Positions 1-7,118 of a stretch of 7,847 nucleotides of DNA are shown here, piece by piece. The notes under the pieces are model-generated. The model saw nothing but the letters and a program-made list of their open reading frames with translations, ran no database searches and was not told where the DNA came from. Positions within the stretch are counted from its first letter, which is position 1, and every line of letters begins with the position of its first letter. The position numbers and the translations under genes were made by a program. The stretch spans positions 1 through 7,847 of the forward strand of contig DATKEK010000318.1 of NCBI GenBank assembly GCA_035512195.1. The letters are read 5' to 3'. This stretch comes from DATKEK01 sp035512195. Lineage in GTDB: Bacteria > Pseudomonadota > Gammaproteobacteria > Burkholderiales > Eutrophovitaceae.

Positions 1-855
1 CGCCTGCTCGCGGAAGTAGGGCAGGAACTCGCGTAAGCCGAGCAGCGTCTCGCAGGAGCTGACCGGGTGCGGACTCTGGCGGCGGATATAGCCCAAGGCT
101 TCCGGGCTGAAGCTGTCGATCTCCACCCAGAAGATGTCCAGGTGCGCGATTGCGCGCAGGATCTTCAGGAAGCCTTCGGTCTTGGCGTTGAAGTTCAGGT
201 CCAGCAGGATGTCCACGTCCGGCCCGACGCCGTCGCGCAACGCCTCCAGATGCATCAACAGATTGCGCAGCACGTCGCGCTCCACATTCAGCTCCGGTGC
301 GAACGGCACGCCGAAACCCGGCCGCCAGCCGCGTGCGTTCTTGCCTTTGGAGTCGTAGGTAAAGATGTTGGTCTTGAGTGCGCCGAAGCCTTTCTCGCGC
401 ACTTCGCGGCCGAGCGCTTTTACGCCATCGAGATCGGTGATCGCCGGCTTGTACACGGTCGGGTGATTGATGCGCCAGGTCGCGCAATGCGACCAGTACA
501 CGCGGATGCGGTCGCGGATCTTGCCGCCGAGCAGCTCGTAGCACGGCACGCCGAGGTGCTTGGCCTTGGCGTCCAGCAGCGCGTTCTCGATGGCGCCCAT
601 CGCCAGCGCCACCACGCCGCCGGAGGCCGGGCACACCGCGCAGTAGAGCTCGGCGTAGATGCGTTCGTGCGCGCCGACCTCCTGCCCGACGATGCGCGGC
701 GCCAGCCGCTCGATCACCGCCCCCACCCCCGGCGCGCCGAAGCCCTCGTCGAATTCGCTCCAGCCGACGATGCCGGAGTCGGTGGTGAGCTTGACGTAGT
801 GATAGTTGCGCCACCCCGCGTCGCAGGCGAGCGTTTCGATTGTTTTTACTTTCAT
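1..855 (-). CDS. Mandelate racemase/muconate lactonizing enzyme family protein (enolase superfamily), partial
   Basis: This reading frame is open from an ATG at 855-853 to the window edge, giving 285 residues; roughly 100 C-terminal residues lie outside. The start is set by a strong GGAGG (865-861) five bases upstream. The N-terminal capping domain covers about residues 1-125 and includes GIVGWSE and the family-typical YELLGGKIRDRIRVY around 106-120. A TIM barrel follows. In sequence order I see K161-T162-N163 where the superfamily usually has KxK, then three likely Mg2+ ligands: D219 (LLDLN), E245 (WVE) and E269 (SSCET). Spacings of 26 and 24 fit the family. Members abstract a proton alpha to a carboxylate, giving dehydration, racemisation or cycloisomerisation, in the cytoplasm. 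The Asn in place of the second Lys suggests a dehydratase-like enzyme relying on a His/Asp base, but that region is not in the window. The substrate cannot be named. The nearby TRAP and cyclase genes suggest an organic or sugar acid. Confidence 0.9.
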   Translation of the reverse strand, partial: MKVKTIETLACDAGWRNYHYVKLTTDSGIVGWSEFDEGFGAPGVGAVIERLAPRIVGQEVGAHERIYAELYCAVCPASGGVVALAMGAIENALLDAKAKHLGVPCYELLGGKIRDRIRVYWSHCATWRINHPTVYKPAITDLDGVKALGREVREKGFGALKTNIFTYDSKGKNARGWRPGFGVPFAPELNVERDVLRNLLMHLEALRDGVGPDVDILLDLNFNAKTEGFLKILRAIAHLDIFWVEIDSFSPEALGYIRRQSPHPVSSCETLLGLREFLPYFREQA

Positions 856-1099
856 GTTCTCCTCCCAGGTGCCTCAATTGCACGAGTCGTGATCTGGCGC
901 TGCAACCGCATGTGTTTCTCACCGGAGGATAACCCACCGATTGACCGCATCATGCACGGACCCGAGGCGCCGGCTGCCGCGACACGCGTTCTCCCCCAGG
1001 CGCATAGTCTTTCGTCAGTACGCAATGTTTCGACAAAGCGGACCGTGGGGCGCACCATACCGAAATGCCGCCCGACGCGGACCTTGTACCGCCATTCCC
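856..1099. other. Divergent intergenic spacer between enolase-family gene and REC/PAS/EAL gene
   Basis: This 244-bp stretch separates two divergently transcribed genes and should hold both promoters. On the minus side I see only the ribosome binding site and one weak promoter candidate. On the plus side no convincing -35/-10 pair stands out: a TTGACC at 941-946 has no -10-like hexamer 16-18 bases downstream. Reading frames that cross the spacer are arginine- and proline-rich and look non-coding. I see no tRNA, repeat array or clear operator palindrome. Confidence 0.6.
877..905 (-). promoter_or_regulatory. Weak candidate sigma70 promoter for the enolase-superfamily gene
   Basis: On the minus strand, TTGCAG (905-900) and TGCAAT (882-877) are separated by exactly 17 bases. 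They match the -35 consensus at 3 of 6 positions and the -10 consensus at 4 of 6. The predicted transcript would start about 15-20 bases before the ATG at 855, leaving room for the ribosome binding site. The spacing and position are good but the hexamers are poor, so this is a tentative call. Confidence 0.2.
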
Positions 1100-4000
1100 A
1101 TGACGACCCCTGACGATCGGCAACGCGATCCGCGAGGGCAGCACGCGGTCGACACGATCCTCAGGATCCTTTTCGTGGAGGATTCCGAAACGGACGCCAT
1201 TCTGGCACTGCGCGAGCTGGAGCGCGCAGGGCTGGCATGTGTGTCGCGCCGGGTCGACACCCGCGACGGATTCGTTCACGAACTGCACGACTTCGAACCC
1301 GACGTTATTCTCTGCGACTTCTCGCTGCCCGGCTTCGGTGGCCTGGAAGCGCTCACCATCGCCCGGCAGCTGCGCCCGGATGTTCCCTGTCTCTTGGTTT
1401 CCGGGACGGTCGGTGAGGAAACGGCGATCGAATCTCTCAAGTCCGGCGCGACCGATTACATTCTCAAGAGCAACCTGGTTCGGCTTGCGCCCGCGGTGCA
1501 GGGCGCACTGCGCGAGCGAAACTCACGCCATGCTCGCCGCCAGGCAGAGCAGGAACTGGCCGCGAGCGAAGAGCGGCTGCGTCTGCTTTGGGAAACCACA
1601 ACCGACGCCGTGCTGCTGACCGACAATACAGGACGCATCCAGTACGCAAACCCGGCAGTCAGGGAAGTTTTCGGTTATGACTCTGCCGAGCTTGTAGGAC
1701 AAGATGTCTCGTTGATTCAACCAGAGCGGCTGCGGGACGCGCACCGTCAGGCCTTTGCGCGCTTTCTCGAAACCGGGATCAAAACCCTGAACTGGCGCGG
1801 CACTCACCTTCCGGCGCTGCACCGCGATGGTCACGAATTTCCGACCGAGATTACGTTCAGCCACATGGAGATCGGCGGAAAGCCGGTCTTTGCAGCCTTC
1901 ATACGCGACATCAGCGAGCGCAAGCAGACCGAAGAACGGCTAAGGGACAGTGAATACCGGCTCGATCTTGCACTGGAAGCGTCCGGATTCGCCACCTGGG
2001 AGTGGTTCCTTGCCACAGGCGACGTTCGGTTCAGCCGGCATTGGTGGTCGATCCTCGGCTACCAGCCGGATGAAGTGCCATTGCGCCTGGAAGCCTGGGA
2101 GAATCTCACGCAGCCCGACGATCTGGCGCGGGTGCGATCACAATTGGCCGCGGTCGTAAAGGGTTCGACTCCTGTGCTGGATGTCGAGTATCAAATGCGG
2201 GCAAAGAACGGCGAGTGGCGCTGGATCCGTTCCGTGGGTCGGGTAGTCGAGCGCGACGCAGCCGGACGGGTATTGCGCATGACCGGCACGCACAGCGACA
2301 TCACGAAGTCCAAGCAGGCAGAGCAGAAAATTCTCGACAGCGAAGCCCGGTACCGCGGATTGATCGAGCAGGCTTCGGATGGAATCTTCCTCACCGATAC
2401 CGACGGACACTTCGTCATGGTAAACGCCCGCGGCTGCGAACTCCTGGGCTATGCACTGGCCGAGCTTCTCGGCATAAATGCGCAGGATACGTATATCGAG
2501 GAAGACCGGGCATTGCATCTGGCACGCGTACAACGGGTGCTGGCCGGAGAAACCCTGCGCTTCGAGCGGATGGTCCGCCGCAAGGACGGCAGTCCGTTTC
2601 CGGCTGAGATCAGCGCCAAGTTGCTCGAGAACGGTCTCGTTCAGGTGATTTTCCACGACATATCCGATCGCCGCGCCCAGGAGCAGAAGATTGCGCGATT
2701 GCGCCGGATACAGACCGTACTGAGCGGGATCAATTCCGCAATCGTGCGCATCCGCAACCGGCAGGAACTGCTCGACGAAGCATGCCGCATCGTCGTGGAA
2801 CACGGCGGATTCAGCGTGGGCTGGATCGCCATGCTGGACCATGAGAACGGAACGCTCGTGCCGGTCGCGCAAGCAGGCCTGCCGATGGATCTGAATGTCG
2901 GAAAGCAGTCTTCGGAACGACCCGGGGGATTCATACCCGCCGGCGTCGCTGCGGTCGCGCTGCAGGAAAAACGGCCTGCCGTCGATAATACCCTCGAAGA
3001 TGACGCGCGCGCTGCGGACACCGGGGTTGGTCCGGATACGTTGAGCATCAGGCGCGACGCGATTCGCTTGGGCGCGAAATCCGTGGTCGTGTTGCCGCTG
3101 TTCGTTGAGGAGGAGGTGTGCGGCGTACTCACGTTATATACGCCCGAGCGCGACTTCTTCGACGAAGATGAACTCAAGCTGCTGAACGAGTTATCGGCCG
3201 ACATCTCGTTCGCGCTTACCTTCATCGCGCAAGACGAGAAGGTCAATTACCTGGCGTACTACGACGCGTTGACCGGCCTGGCCAACCGCACACTCCTGTT
3301 CGACCGCCTCGGACAACATATCCGAGCGGCACGGCGCGAGCAGCGCCTGTCCGCGATCGTGCTCGCGGACATCGAACGCTTTCATGTGATCAACGATTCT
3401 CTCGGCCGCTCGGCCGGCGACATGCTGCTGAAGGAACTCGCAAGACGCCTGCGGGAACACGTGCGCGCCGAAGATACCGTGGCGAGGGTCGGCTCGGATA
3501 CCTTCGCAATCGCTCTGGCCAATGTGGGTAGCACTGCAGAAGTCGCACACCTTCTGAACGATCGCGTATCGCCCTTTGTGAAACAGGCCTTTGTCCTGGC
3601 GGGGCAGGAGCTTCGCCTCTCGGCCCGTTTCGGCGCTGCGATCTACCCCTCAGACGGCGATGCTCCGGAAACGCTGTACGCCAATGCCGAAGCAGCGCTG
3701 AAGAATGCCAAGGCGACGGGAGAGCGGTTCCTGTTCTACGCCCCCGACATGAACGCGCGAATCGCGGAATCGCTCACGCTGGAGAACAGGCTGCGCGGCG
3801 CGCTGGAGAAGGAAGAATTCGTCCTCCATTACCAGCCCAAGGTAACCGTCGCCGACCGCCGAATCGTCGGGCTGGAGGCGCTCATCCGCTGGCAAGCCCC
3901 GGACCTCGGACTGGTTCCTCCGGCGAAATTCGTCCCGCTGATGGAAGAAACGGGGCTGATCCTGGATGCGGGGCGCTGGGCACTCCTGCAGGTGGCACGC

Positions 4001-4597
4001 GATTGCCGTCGTTGGACTGCGCAGGGACTGCCGTCGCCACGAATCGCGGTCAACGTCTCTCCGATCGAGATGCGGCAGAAGAACTTCGTGGACAACGTGG
4101 CCATGGCAGTCGAGAAAATCCGGAACGCCGGTGGCATGCTCGACCTGGAGATAACCGAGAGCGTGATCATGGAAGATATCGAGGCGGTTATGCGCAAACT
4201 GCAGGCCATATCCGAGTTGGGTGTACGGATCTCGGTAGACGATTTCGGCACGGGATACTCCTCGCTGGCCTACGTGGCCAGGCTTCCCATTCACGCGCTC
4301 AAAATCGATCGCAGCTTCGTGGTGGATATGACCCACAGCGGCGATAGTCTGGCGATTGTGAGTTCGGTCATTTCCATGGCACATTCCCTGAGGCTGAAAG
4401 TTATTGCCGAAGGCGTGGAAACAGAAGAGCAGGCCACGCAACTCGACTCGCTTGGCTGTGACCAGATGCAAGGATACCTGTACAGTCGGCCGGTCCCGCC
4501 CGAAGACGTCCCCAAGCTGCTCACGGCAGAATCCAGGCAGAAGTCGCCAGTTAGAAGCAGGAAAACCCGCGGCGGAAGGAAAAGTACGAAGCGCTGA
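1100..4597 (+). CDS. REC-PAS-PAS-PAS-GAF-GGDEF-EAL protein, probable cyclic di-GMP phosphodiesterase
   Basis: This is a 1165-residue soluble regulator with no membrane segment. Domains in order: receiver about 20-140 with acidic E27/D28, phospho-acceptor D73, S101 and K123; PAS1 about 157-280; PAS2 about 286-405; PAS3 about 414-530; GAF about 540-710; GGDEF about 720-885; EAL about 893-1145; then a basic tail. The GGDEF signature is degenerate (GSDTF, 798-802), so cyclase activity is unlikely, but an I-site-like RAED (789-792) lies five residues before it. The EAL domain keeps E926 (EAL), N985, E1017, D1047-D1048, K1068 and E1104, so it should hydrolyse c-di-GMP to pGpG. A partner histidine kinase is not visible here. 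Start choice: the frame is open upstream to a TTG at 941, but residues before 1100 look non-coding and REC domains usually begin close to the N-terminus. No good ribosome binding site precedes 1100, so the exact start is less sure than the gene. An in-frame ATG at 1025 is the alternative. Confidence 0.93.
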   Translation: MTTPDDRQRDPRGQHAVDTILRILFVEDSETDAILALRELERAGLACVSRRVDTRDGFVHELHDFEPDVILCDFSLPGFGGLEALTIARQLRPDVPCLLVSGTVGEETAIESLKSGATDYILKSNLVRLAPAVQGALRERNSRHARRQAEQELAASEERLRLLWETTTDAVLLTDNTGRIQYANPAVREVFGYDSAELVGQDVSLIQPERLRDAHRQAFARFLETGIKTLNWRGTHLPALHRDGHEFPTEITFSHMEIGGKPVFAAFIRDISERKQTEERLRDSEYRLDLALEASGFATWEWFLATGDVRFSRHWWSILGYQPDEVPLRLEAWENLTQPDDLARVRSQLAAVVKGSTPVLDVEYQMRAKNGEWRWIRSVGRVVERDAAGRVLRMTGTHSDITKSKQAEQKILDSEARYRGLIEQASDGIFLTDTDGHFVMVNARGCELLGYALAELLGINAQDTYIEEDRALHLARVQRVLAGETLRFERMVRRKDGSPFPAEISAKLLENGLVQVIFHDISDRRAQEQKIARLRRIQTVLSGINSAIVRIRNRQELLDEACRIVVEHGGFSVGWIAMLDHENGTLVPVAQAGLPMDLNVGKQSSERPGGFIPAGVAAVALQEKRPAVDNTLEDDARAADTGVGPDTLSIRRDAIRLGAKSVVVLPLFVEEEVCGVLTLYTPERDFFDEDELKLLNELSADISFALTFIAQDEKVNYLAYYDALTGLANRTLLFDRLGQHIRAARREQRLSAIVLADIERFHVINDSLGRSAGDMLLKELARRLREHVRAEDTVARVGSDTFAIALANVGSTAEVAHLLNDRVSPFVKQAFVLAGQELRLSARFGAAIYPSDGDAPETLYANAEAALKNAKATGERFLFYAPDMNARIAESLTLENRLRGALEKEEFVLHYQPKVTVADRRIVGLEALIRWQAPDLGLVPPAKFVPLMEETGLILDAGRWALLQVARDCRRWTAQGLPSPRIAVNVSPIEMRQKNFVDNVAMAVEKIRNAGGMLDLEITESVIMEDIEAVMRKLQAISELGVRISVDDFGTGYSSLAYVARLPIHALKIDRSFVVDMTHSGDSLAIVSSVISMAHSLRLKVIAEGVETEEQATQLDSLGCDQMQGYLYSRPVPPEDVPKLLTAESRQKSPVRSRKTRGGRKSTKR

Positions 4598-4610
4598 TAC
4601 CTGCTCGCAG

Positions 4611-4639
4611 TTGACGTCCACCACCGCGATCTCGATACT
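4611..4639 (+). promoter_or_regulatory. Candidate sigma70 promoter for the cyclase-family gene
   Basis: TTGACG (4611-4616, 5 of 6 to consensus) and GATACT (4634-4639, 4 of 6) are separated by the ideal 17 bases. They lie in the 97-bp gap after the EAL gene stop. Transcription would begin near 4646, giving a leader of about 49 bases before the ATG at 4695. This would let the cyclase gene be expressed apart from the upstream regulator. I see no clear terminator for the upstream gene in the same gap, so readthrough is also possible. Confidence 0.45.
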
Positions 4640-4694
4640 GGGCGCAGACAGGACGTTGGAATTTTTGCTCGACCCACCAGAAGGAGGAGCTGCG

Positions 4695-5717
4695 ATGGCA
4701 ACCTTGTTACTGTGCACCCGCGCGCAACGCGCACGCCTGATCCTGGCCGGCATCATGGCCGCCCTGATCGCAACCGCAGGCAACGCATTCGGCCAGGAGG
4801 TGGCCGCGAAAAGCCCCTGGGGGCCGAACGACGAGATCGGCCGCCTGAACATGATGACCGACGCCAGCCGGCTCGCGGCACTGAGCCGGATTTCCAGCGG
4901 CAAGGTCTACGACCTCGGCGTCGAGTACTTTCTCGGCATGCCGAGCTGGCAGGCGATCGGCGACCCGCGCTATCAGCTCTACATGACCCACACGCCACGC
5001 GGCGTCACCGTGGACAACCCGTTCGGCTTTCCGACCGACGAGATGAACAAGCTGGTGAGCTACACCGGCGACGCCATGTGCCTGTACACGCACACCGGCA
5101 CCCATGCCGATGCGCTCAATCACTTCGGCCTGCACGGCAAGATCTGGAACGGGTTCGAAGCCGACGAGCACCTCGGCGACCGCGGCTGGCACAAGGCCGG
5201 CATGGAGACCGTGCCGCCAATCATCGGCCGCGGCGTGCTGATCGACGTCGCCGGCGCCAAGGGCATGGATATGCTGCCGGATTCTTATGCCATCAGTCCC
5301 GCGGAGCTGCGACAGGTCCTTTCCAAGCAAGGCACCAGGCTCAGCAAGGGCGATATCGTGCTGATCCGCACAGGGCGCATGACCGTGTTCGAAAGCGATC
5401 CGGAGAAGTTCAAGGCGCCGCACCCGGGCATCACGCTCGAAGCAGCGAGGTGGCTGATCGACGATATGGATGCCATGACCATTGGCGCGGACAACCTGAC
5501 GCTGGAAGTCATCCCTGCCGCGGGCAGTGACGCCAAGAGCTACATTCCGGTGCACACCTTCCTGTTCGCGCAGCGTGGCGCCTTGATCCTGGAAGTGGTC
5601 GACCTCGAGGAACTCGCCCGCGACAAGGTCTACGAGTTCGTATTCATCGGCGCGCCGATCAAACTGCGTGGCGCGAGCGGCTCGCCGCTGCGTCCGGTGG
5701 CGATACCGATCAGGTAA
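4695..5717 (+). CDS. Exported cyclase family protein (PF04199-type metal-dependent hydrolase)
   Basis: This 340-residue protein starts at an ATG preceded by a near-perfect AAGGAGGAG (4681-4689) five bases upstream. Residues 1-33 form a Sec-type signal peptide: arginines at 9, 12 and 14, a hydrophobic core of about 15-28, and likely cleavage after A31 or G33. The mature enzyme, about 308 residues, should be periplasmic. It has the WGPNDEIGRLN block near its start, typical of the longer cyclase-family group, and the metal-binding signature HTGTHAD followed by LNH (H133, H137, D139, H143). A C-terminal VHTF block (H287) and E300 complete the usual active-site set. Relatives such as kynurenine formamidase and isatin hydrolase cleave amide or lactam bonds with Zn2+ or Mn2+. 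The substrate here is unknown, and 'cyclase' is a historical name. It converges on the TRAP operon, so hydrolysing a compound before uptake is a reasonable inference. Confidence 0.9.
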   Translation: MATLLLCTRAQRARLILAGIMAALIATAGNAFGQEVAAKSPWGPNDEIGRLNMMTDASRLAALSRISSGKVYDLGVEYFLGMPSWQAIGDPRYQLYMTHTPRGVTVDNPFGFPTDEMNKLVSYTGDAMCLYTHTGTHADALNHFGLHGKIWNGFEADEHLGDRGWHKAGMETVPPIIGRGVLIDVAGAKGMDMLPDSYAISPAELRQVLSKQGTRLSKGDIVLIRTGRMTVFESDPEKFKAPHPGITLEAARWLIDDMDAMTIGADNLTLEVIPAAGSDAKSYIPVHTFLFAQRGALILEVVDLEELARDKVYEFVFIGAPIKLRGASGSPLRPVAIPIR

Positions 5718-5733
5718 TCGGAATTGACCGTAT

Positions 5734-5754
5734 CCGGGGGGTCGGCCCCTCCGG
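5734..5754 (+). terminator. GC-rich hairpin downstream of the cyclase gene
   Basis: An inverted repeat forms an eight-pair stem (CCGGGGGG against CCCCTCCGG without its unpaired context, one G-U pair) around a five-base TCGGC loop, 17 bases after the cyclase stop codon. It is strong and well placed for transcription termination. No run of T follows, so it may instead stabilise the 3' end or act with a factor. It could fold on either strand. Confidence 0.4.
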
Positions 5755-5795
5755 TGCGGATTCGGAAGCCAGCGCCCGACTCCGCTCTTGCCTTC

Positions 5796-5815
5796 ATTTC
5801 TCATTGGTGAGAAAT
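5796..5815. terminator. Perfect 8-bp inverted repeat between convergent genes
   Basis: ATTTCTCA and TGAGAAAT pair perfectly around a TTGG loop. The repeat lies 7 bases beyond the dctM stop codon and about 78 bases beyond the cyclase stop, so it could serve convergent transcripts from both sides. It is AT-rich, unlike its surroundings. On the plus strand a short TTTT follows after a few bases; on the minus strand there is no T run. Terminator function is therefore an inference from position and symmetry. A protein-binding palindrome is the alternative. Confidence 0.4.
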
Positions 5816-5822
5816 AACGTTT

Positions 5823-7112
5823 TCAGCGCCCGTGCATCACCTCGGGCAGAAAGAGGGTGATCTGAGGCACCAGCATGAGCGCGACGCCTATCAGGATGTA
5901 AACCAGAAGAAACGGGATGACCGCCCGGGATAGCGTCAGCACGTCAATCTTTGCTACGCCGGCGGTAACGAACAACGCCATCCCGAGCGGCGGGGTCAGC
6001 AGGCCGATCAGCAGGGTGTACACCACGACGAAGCCGAAATGCACCGGATCGTAGCCGAGGCCGACGGCGAGCGAACTCAGGATGGGCGCGAGGATAACGA
6101 TCGCTGGCACGTTGTCCATGAGGCAGCCGAGCACCAGCAGAAACCCGAACACCACGAGAAAGATCACCATGGGTTCCGAGGACAGCGTCAGGCTCGCCTC
6201 GAGGATCGCCTGCGGCAGCTGCTCGCGCGCGACGATCCACGACACGATCGCGCCGCCGGCAATGATCAGGAACAGCCCGGCGCTCGCCGCGCCCGAGCGG
6301 TAAAGGATGTCGATCGATTCCCTCCAGCCGAACTCGCGATAGAAGAGGTTCAAAGCCAGCGCGTAGAAAACTGAAACGACCGCCGCCTCGGTGACAGTGA
6401 CGATTCCGCCGTAGATGCCGCCGAGTACAAGAACCGGCATCATCAGCGAAGGCACTGCCGCCACGAACGAACGCCGGATCTCCGCGAACGTCTTCTTCTC
6501 GCCTCGCGCCAACCCCTTCATCTTCGCGTAGAGCACGATGTAGCCAATCAGGCCGATGCACATCAGCAACCCCGGCAGCACGCCGGCCATCAGCAGCTTG
6601 CCCACCGACACGTTGCCGGTGATGCCGTACAGGATCAGGGCGCCGCTCGGCGGGATGATCGGGCCCATGATGGACGCGGCGGCGACGACCGCCGCGGCGA
6701 ACGCCTTGCTGTAGCCTGCCGCGACCATCGCCGGGAACATCAGCGTGCCGATGGCGGCGACGGTGGCCAGCGCCGAGCCGGTCATGGCCGCGAAGATCGC
6801 GCTGGACAGCGCAACGATCAGCGCCAGTCCGCCGGGCAGCGAACCGACGAGCGCACCGGCGAAGTCGATCAGCTTGCGCGTGATGCCGCCGCTTTTCATC
6901 ACTTCCGCCGCGAGGAAGAAGAACGGCAATGCCAGCAGCGCCTCGGAGTTGAGGCCCGCCGCCATTCTCTGCACCGCGATCGCGAGCGGAATATCGCCAG
7001 AGATCAGGATGTAGAGCAGCGAAAGCGCGATCAGCACGAACGCGATCGGCATCCCGCTGAGCGTGACGATCAGGAAGATCGCCAGCATCCCCAGTTCGGC
7101 GAGGCCGGTCAT
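5823..7112 (-). CDS. dctM: TRAP transporter large permease subunit (DctM family)
   Basis: This 429-residue, very hydrophobic inner-membrane protein is the full usual length of DctM. It has about a dozen membrane segments. Family motifs visible include MTGSALATVAAIG (110-122), GPIIPPSG (150-157), GGIYGGIVTVTEAA (231-244), LMDNVPAIVILAP (331-343) and LLTPPLGMALFVTAG (371-385). DctM forms the ion-coupled translocation channel of TRAP transporters and takes substrate delivered by the periplasmic binding protein, using a Na+ gradient in characterised systems. It starts at an ATG (7112-7110) six bases after the dctQ stop. The dctQ TAG stop overlaps the TAGGA ribosome binding site of dctM, which points to translational coupling. 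It is the last gene of a dctP-dctQ-dctM operon. The substrate cannot be read from this subunit. Confidence 0.97.
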   Translation of the reverse strand: MTGLAELGMLAIFLIVTLSGMPIAFVLIALSLLYILISGDIPLAIAVQRMAAGLNSEALLALPFFFLAAEVMKSGGITRKLIDFAGALVGSLPGGLALIVALSSAIFAAMTGSALATVAAIGTLMFPAMVAAGYSKAFAAAVVAAASIMGPIIPPSGALILYGITGNVSVGKLLMAGVLPGLLMCIGLIGYIVLYAKMKGLARGEKKTFAEIRRSFVAAVPSLMMPVLVLGGIYGGIVTVTEAAVVSVFYALALNLFYREFGWRESIDILYRSGAASAGLFLIIAGGAIVSWIVAREQLPQAILEASLTLSSEPMVIFLVVFGFLLVLGCLMDNVPAIVILAPILSSLAVGLGYDPVHFGFVVVYTLLIGLLTPPLGMALFVTAGVAKIDVLTLSRAVIPFLLVYILIGVALMLVPQITLFLPEVMHGR

Positions 7113-7118
7113 CGCGTC

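Noticed and set aside
941..946. TTGACC as a -35 element for the EAL gene
   Set aside because: No -10-like hexamer lies 16-18 bases downstream, where the sequence is GC-rich.
941..1099. N-terminal extension of the EAL protein from TTG 941 or ATG 1025
   Set aside because: The extra residues are Arg- and Pro-rich with no domain character, and the GGAGG at 924-928 is too far from TTG 941. The ATG at 1100 places the receiver domain about 20 residues from the start, as expected.
67..1113. A 348-residue plus-strand open frame over the left end
   Set aside because: It lies opposite the clear enolase-superfamily gene, resembles no family, is rich in Arg, Ala and His as GC-rich antisense frames are, and has no ribosome binding site. 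Its tail from ATG 952 as a 53-residue gene is equally unsupported.
3650..4903. A 417-residue minus-strand open frame opposite the EAL domain and the cyclase start
   Set aside because: It runs antisense through the intact EAL domain and across the intergenic gap, with no recognisable domain or start signal.
4707..5804. A 365-residue minus-strand open frame opposite the cyclase gene
   Set aside because: It is antisense to a gene with a signal peptide, ribosome binding site and intact metal-binding motifs, and shows no family features itself.
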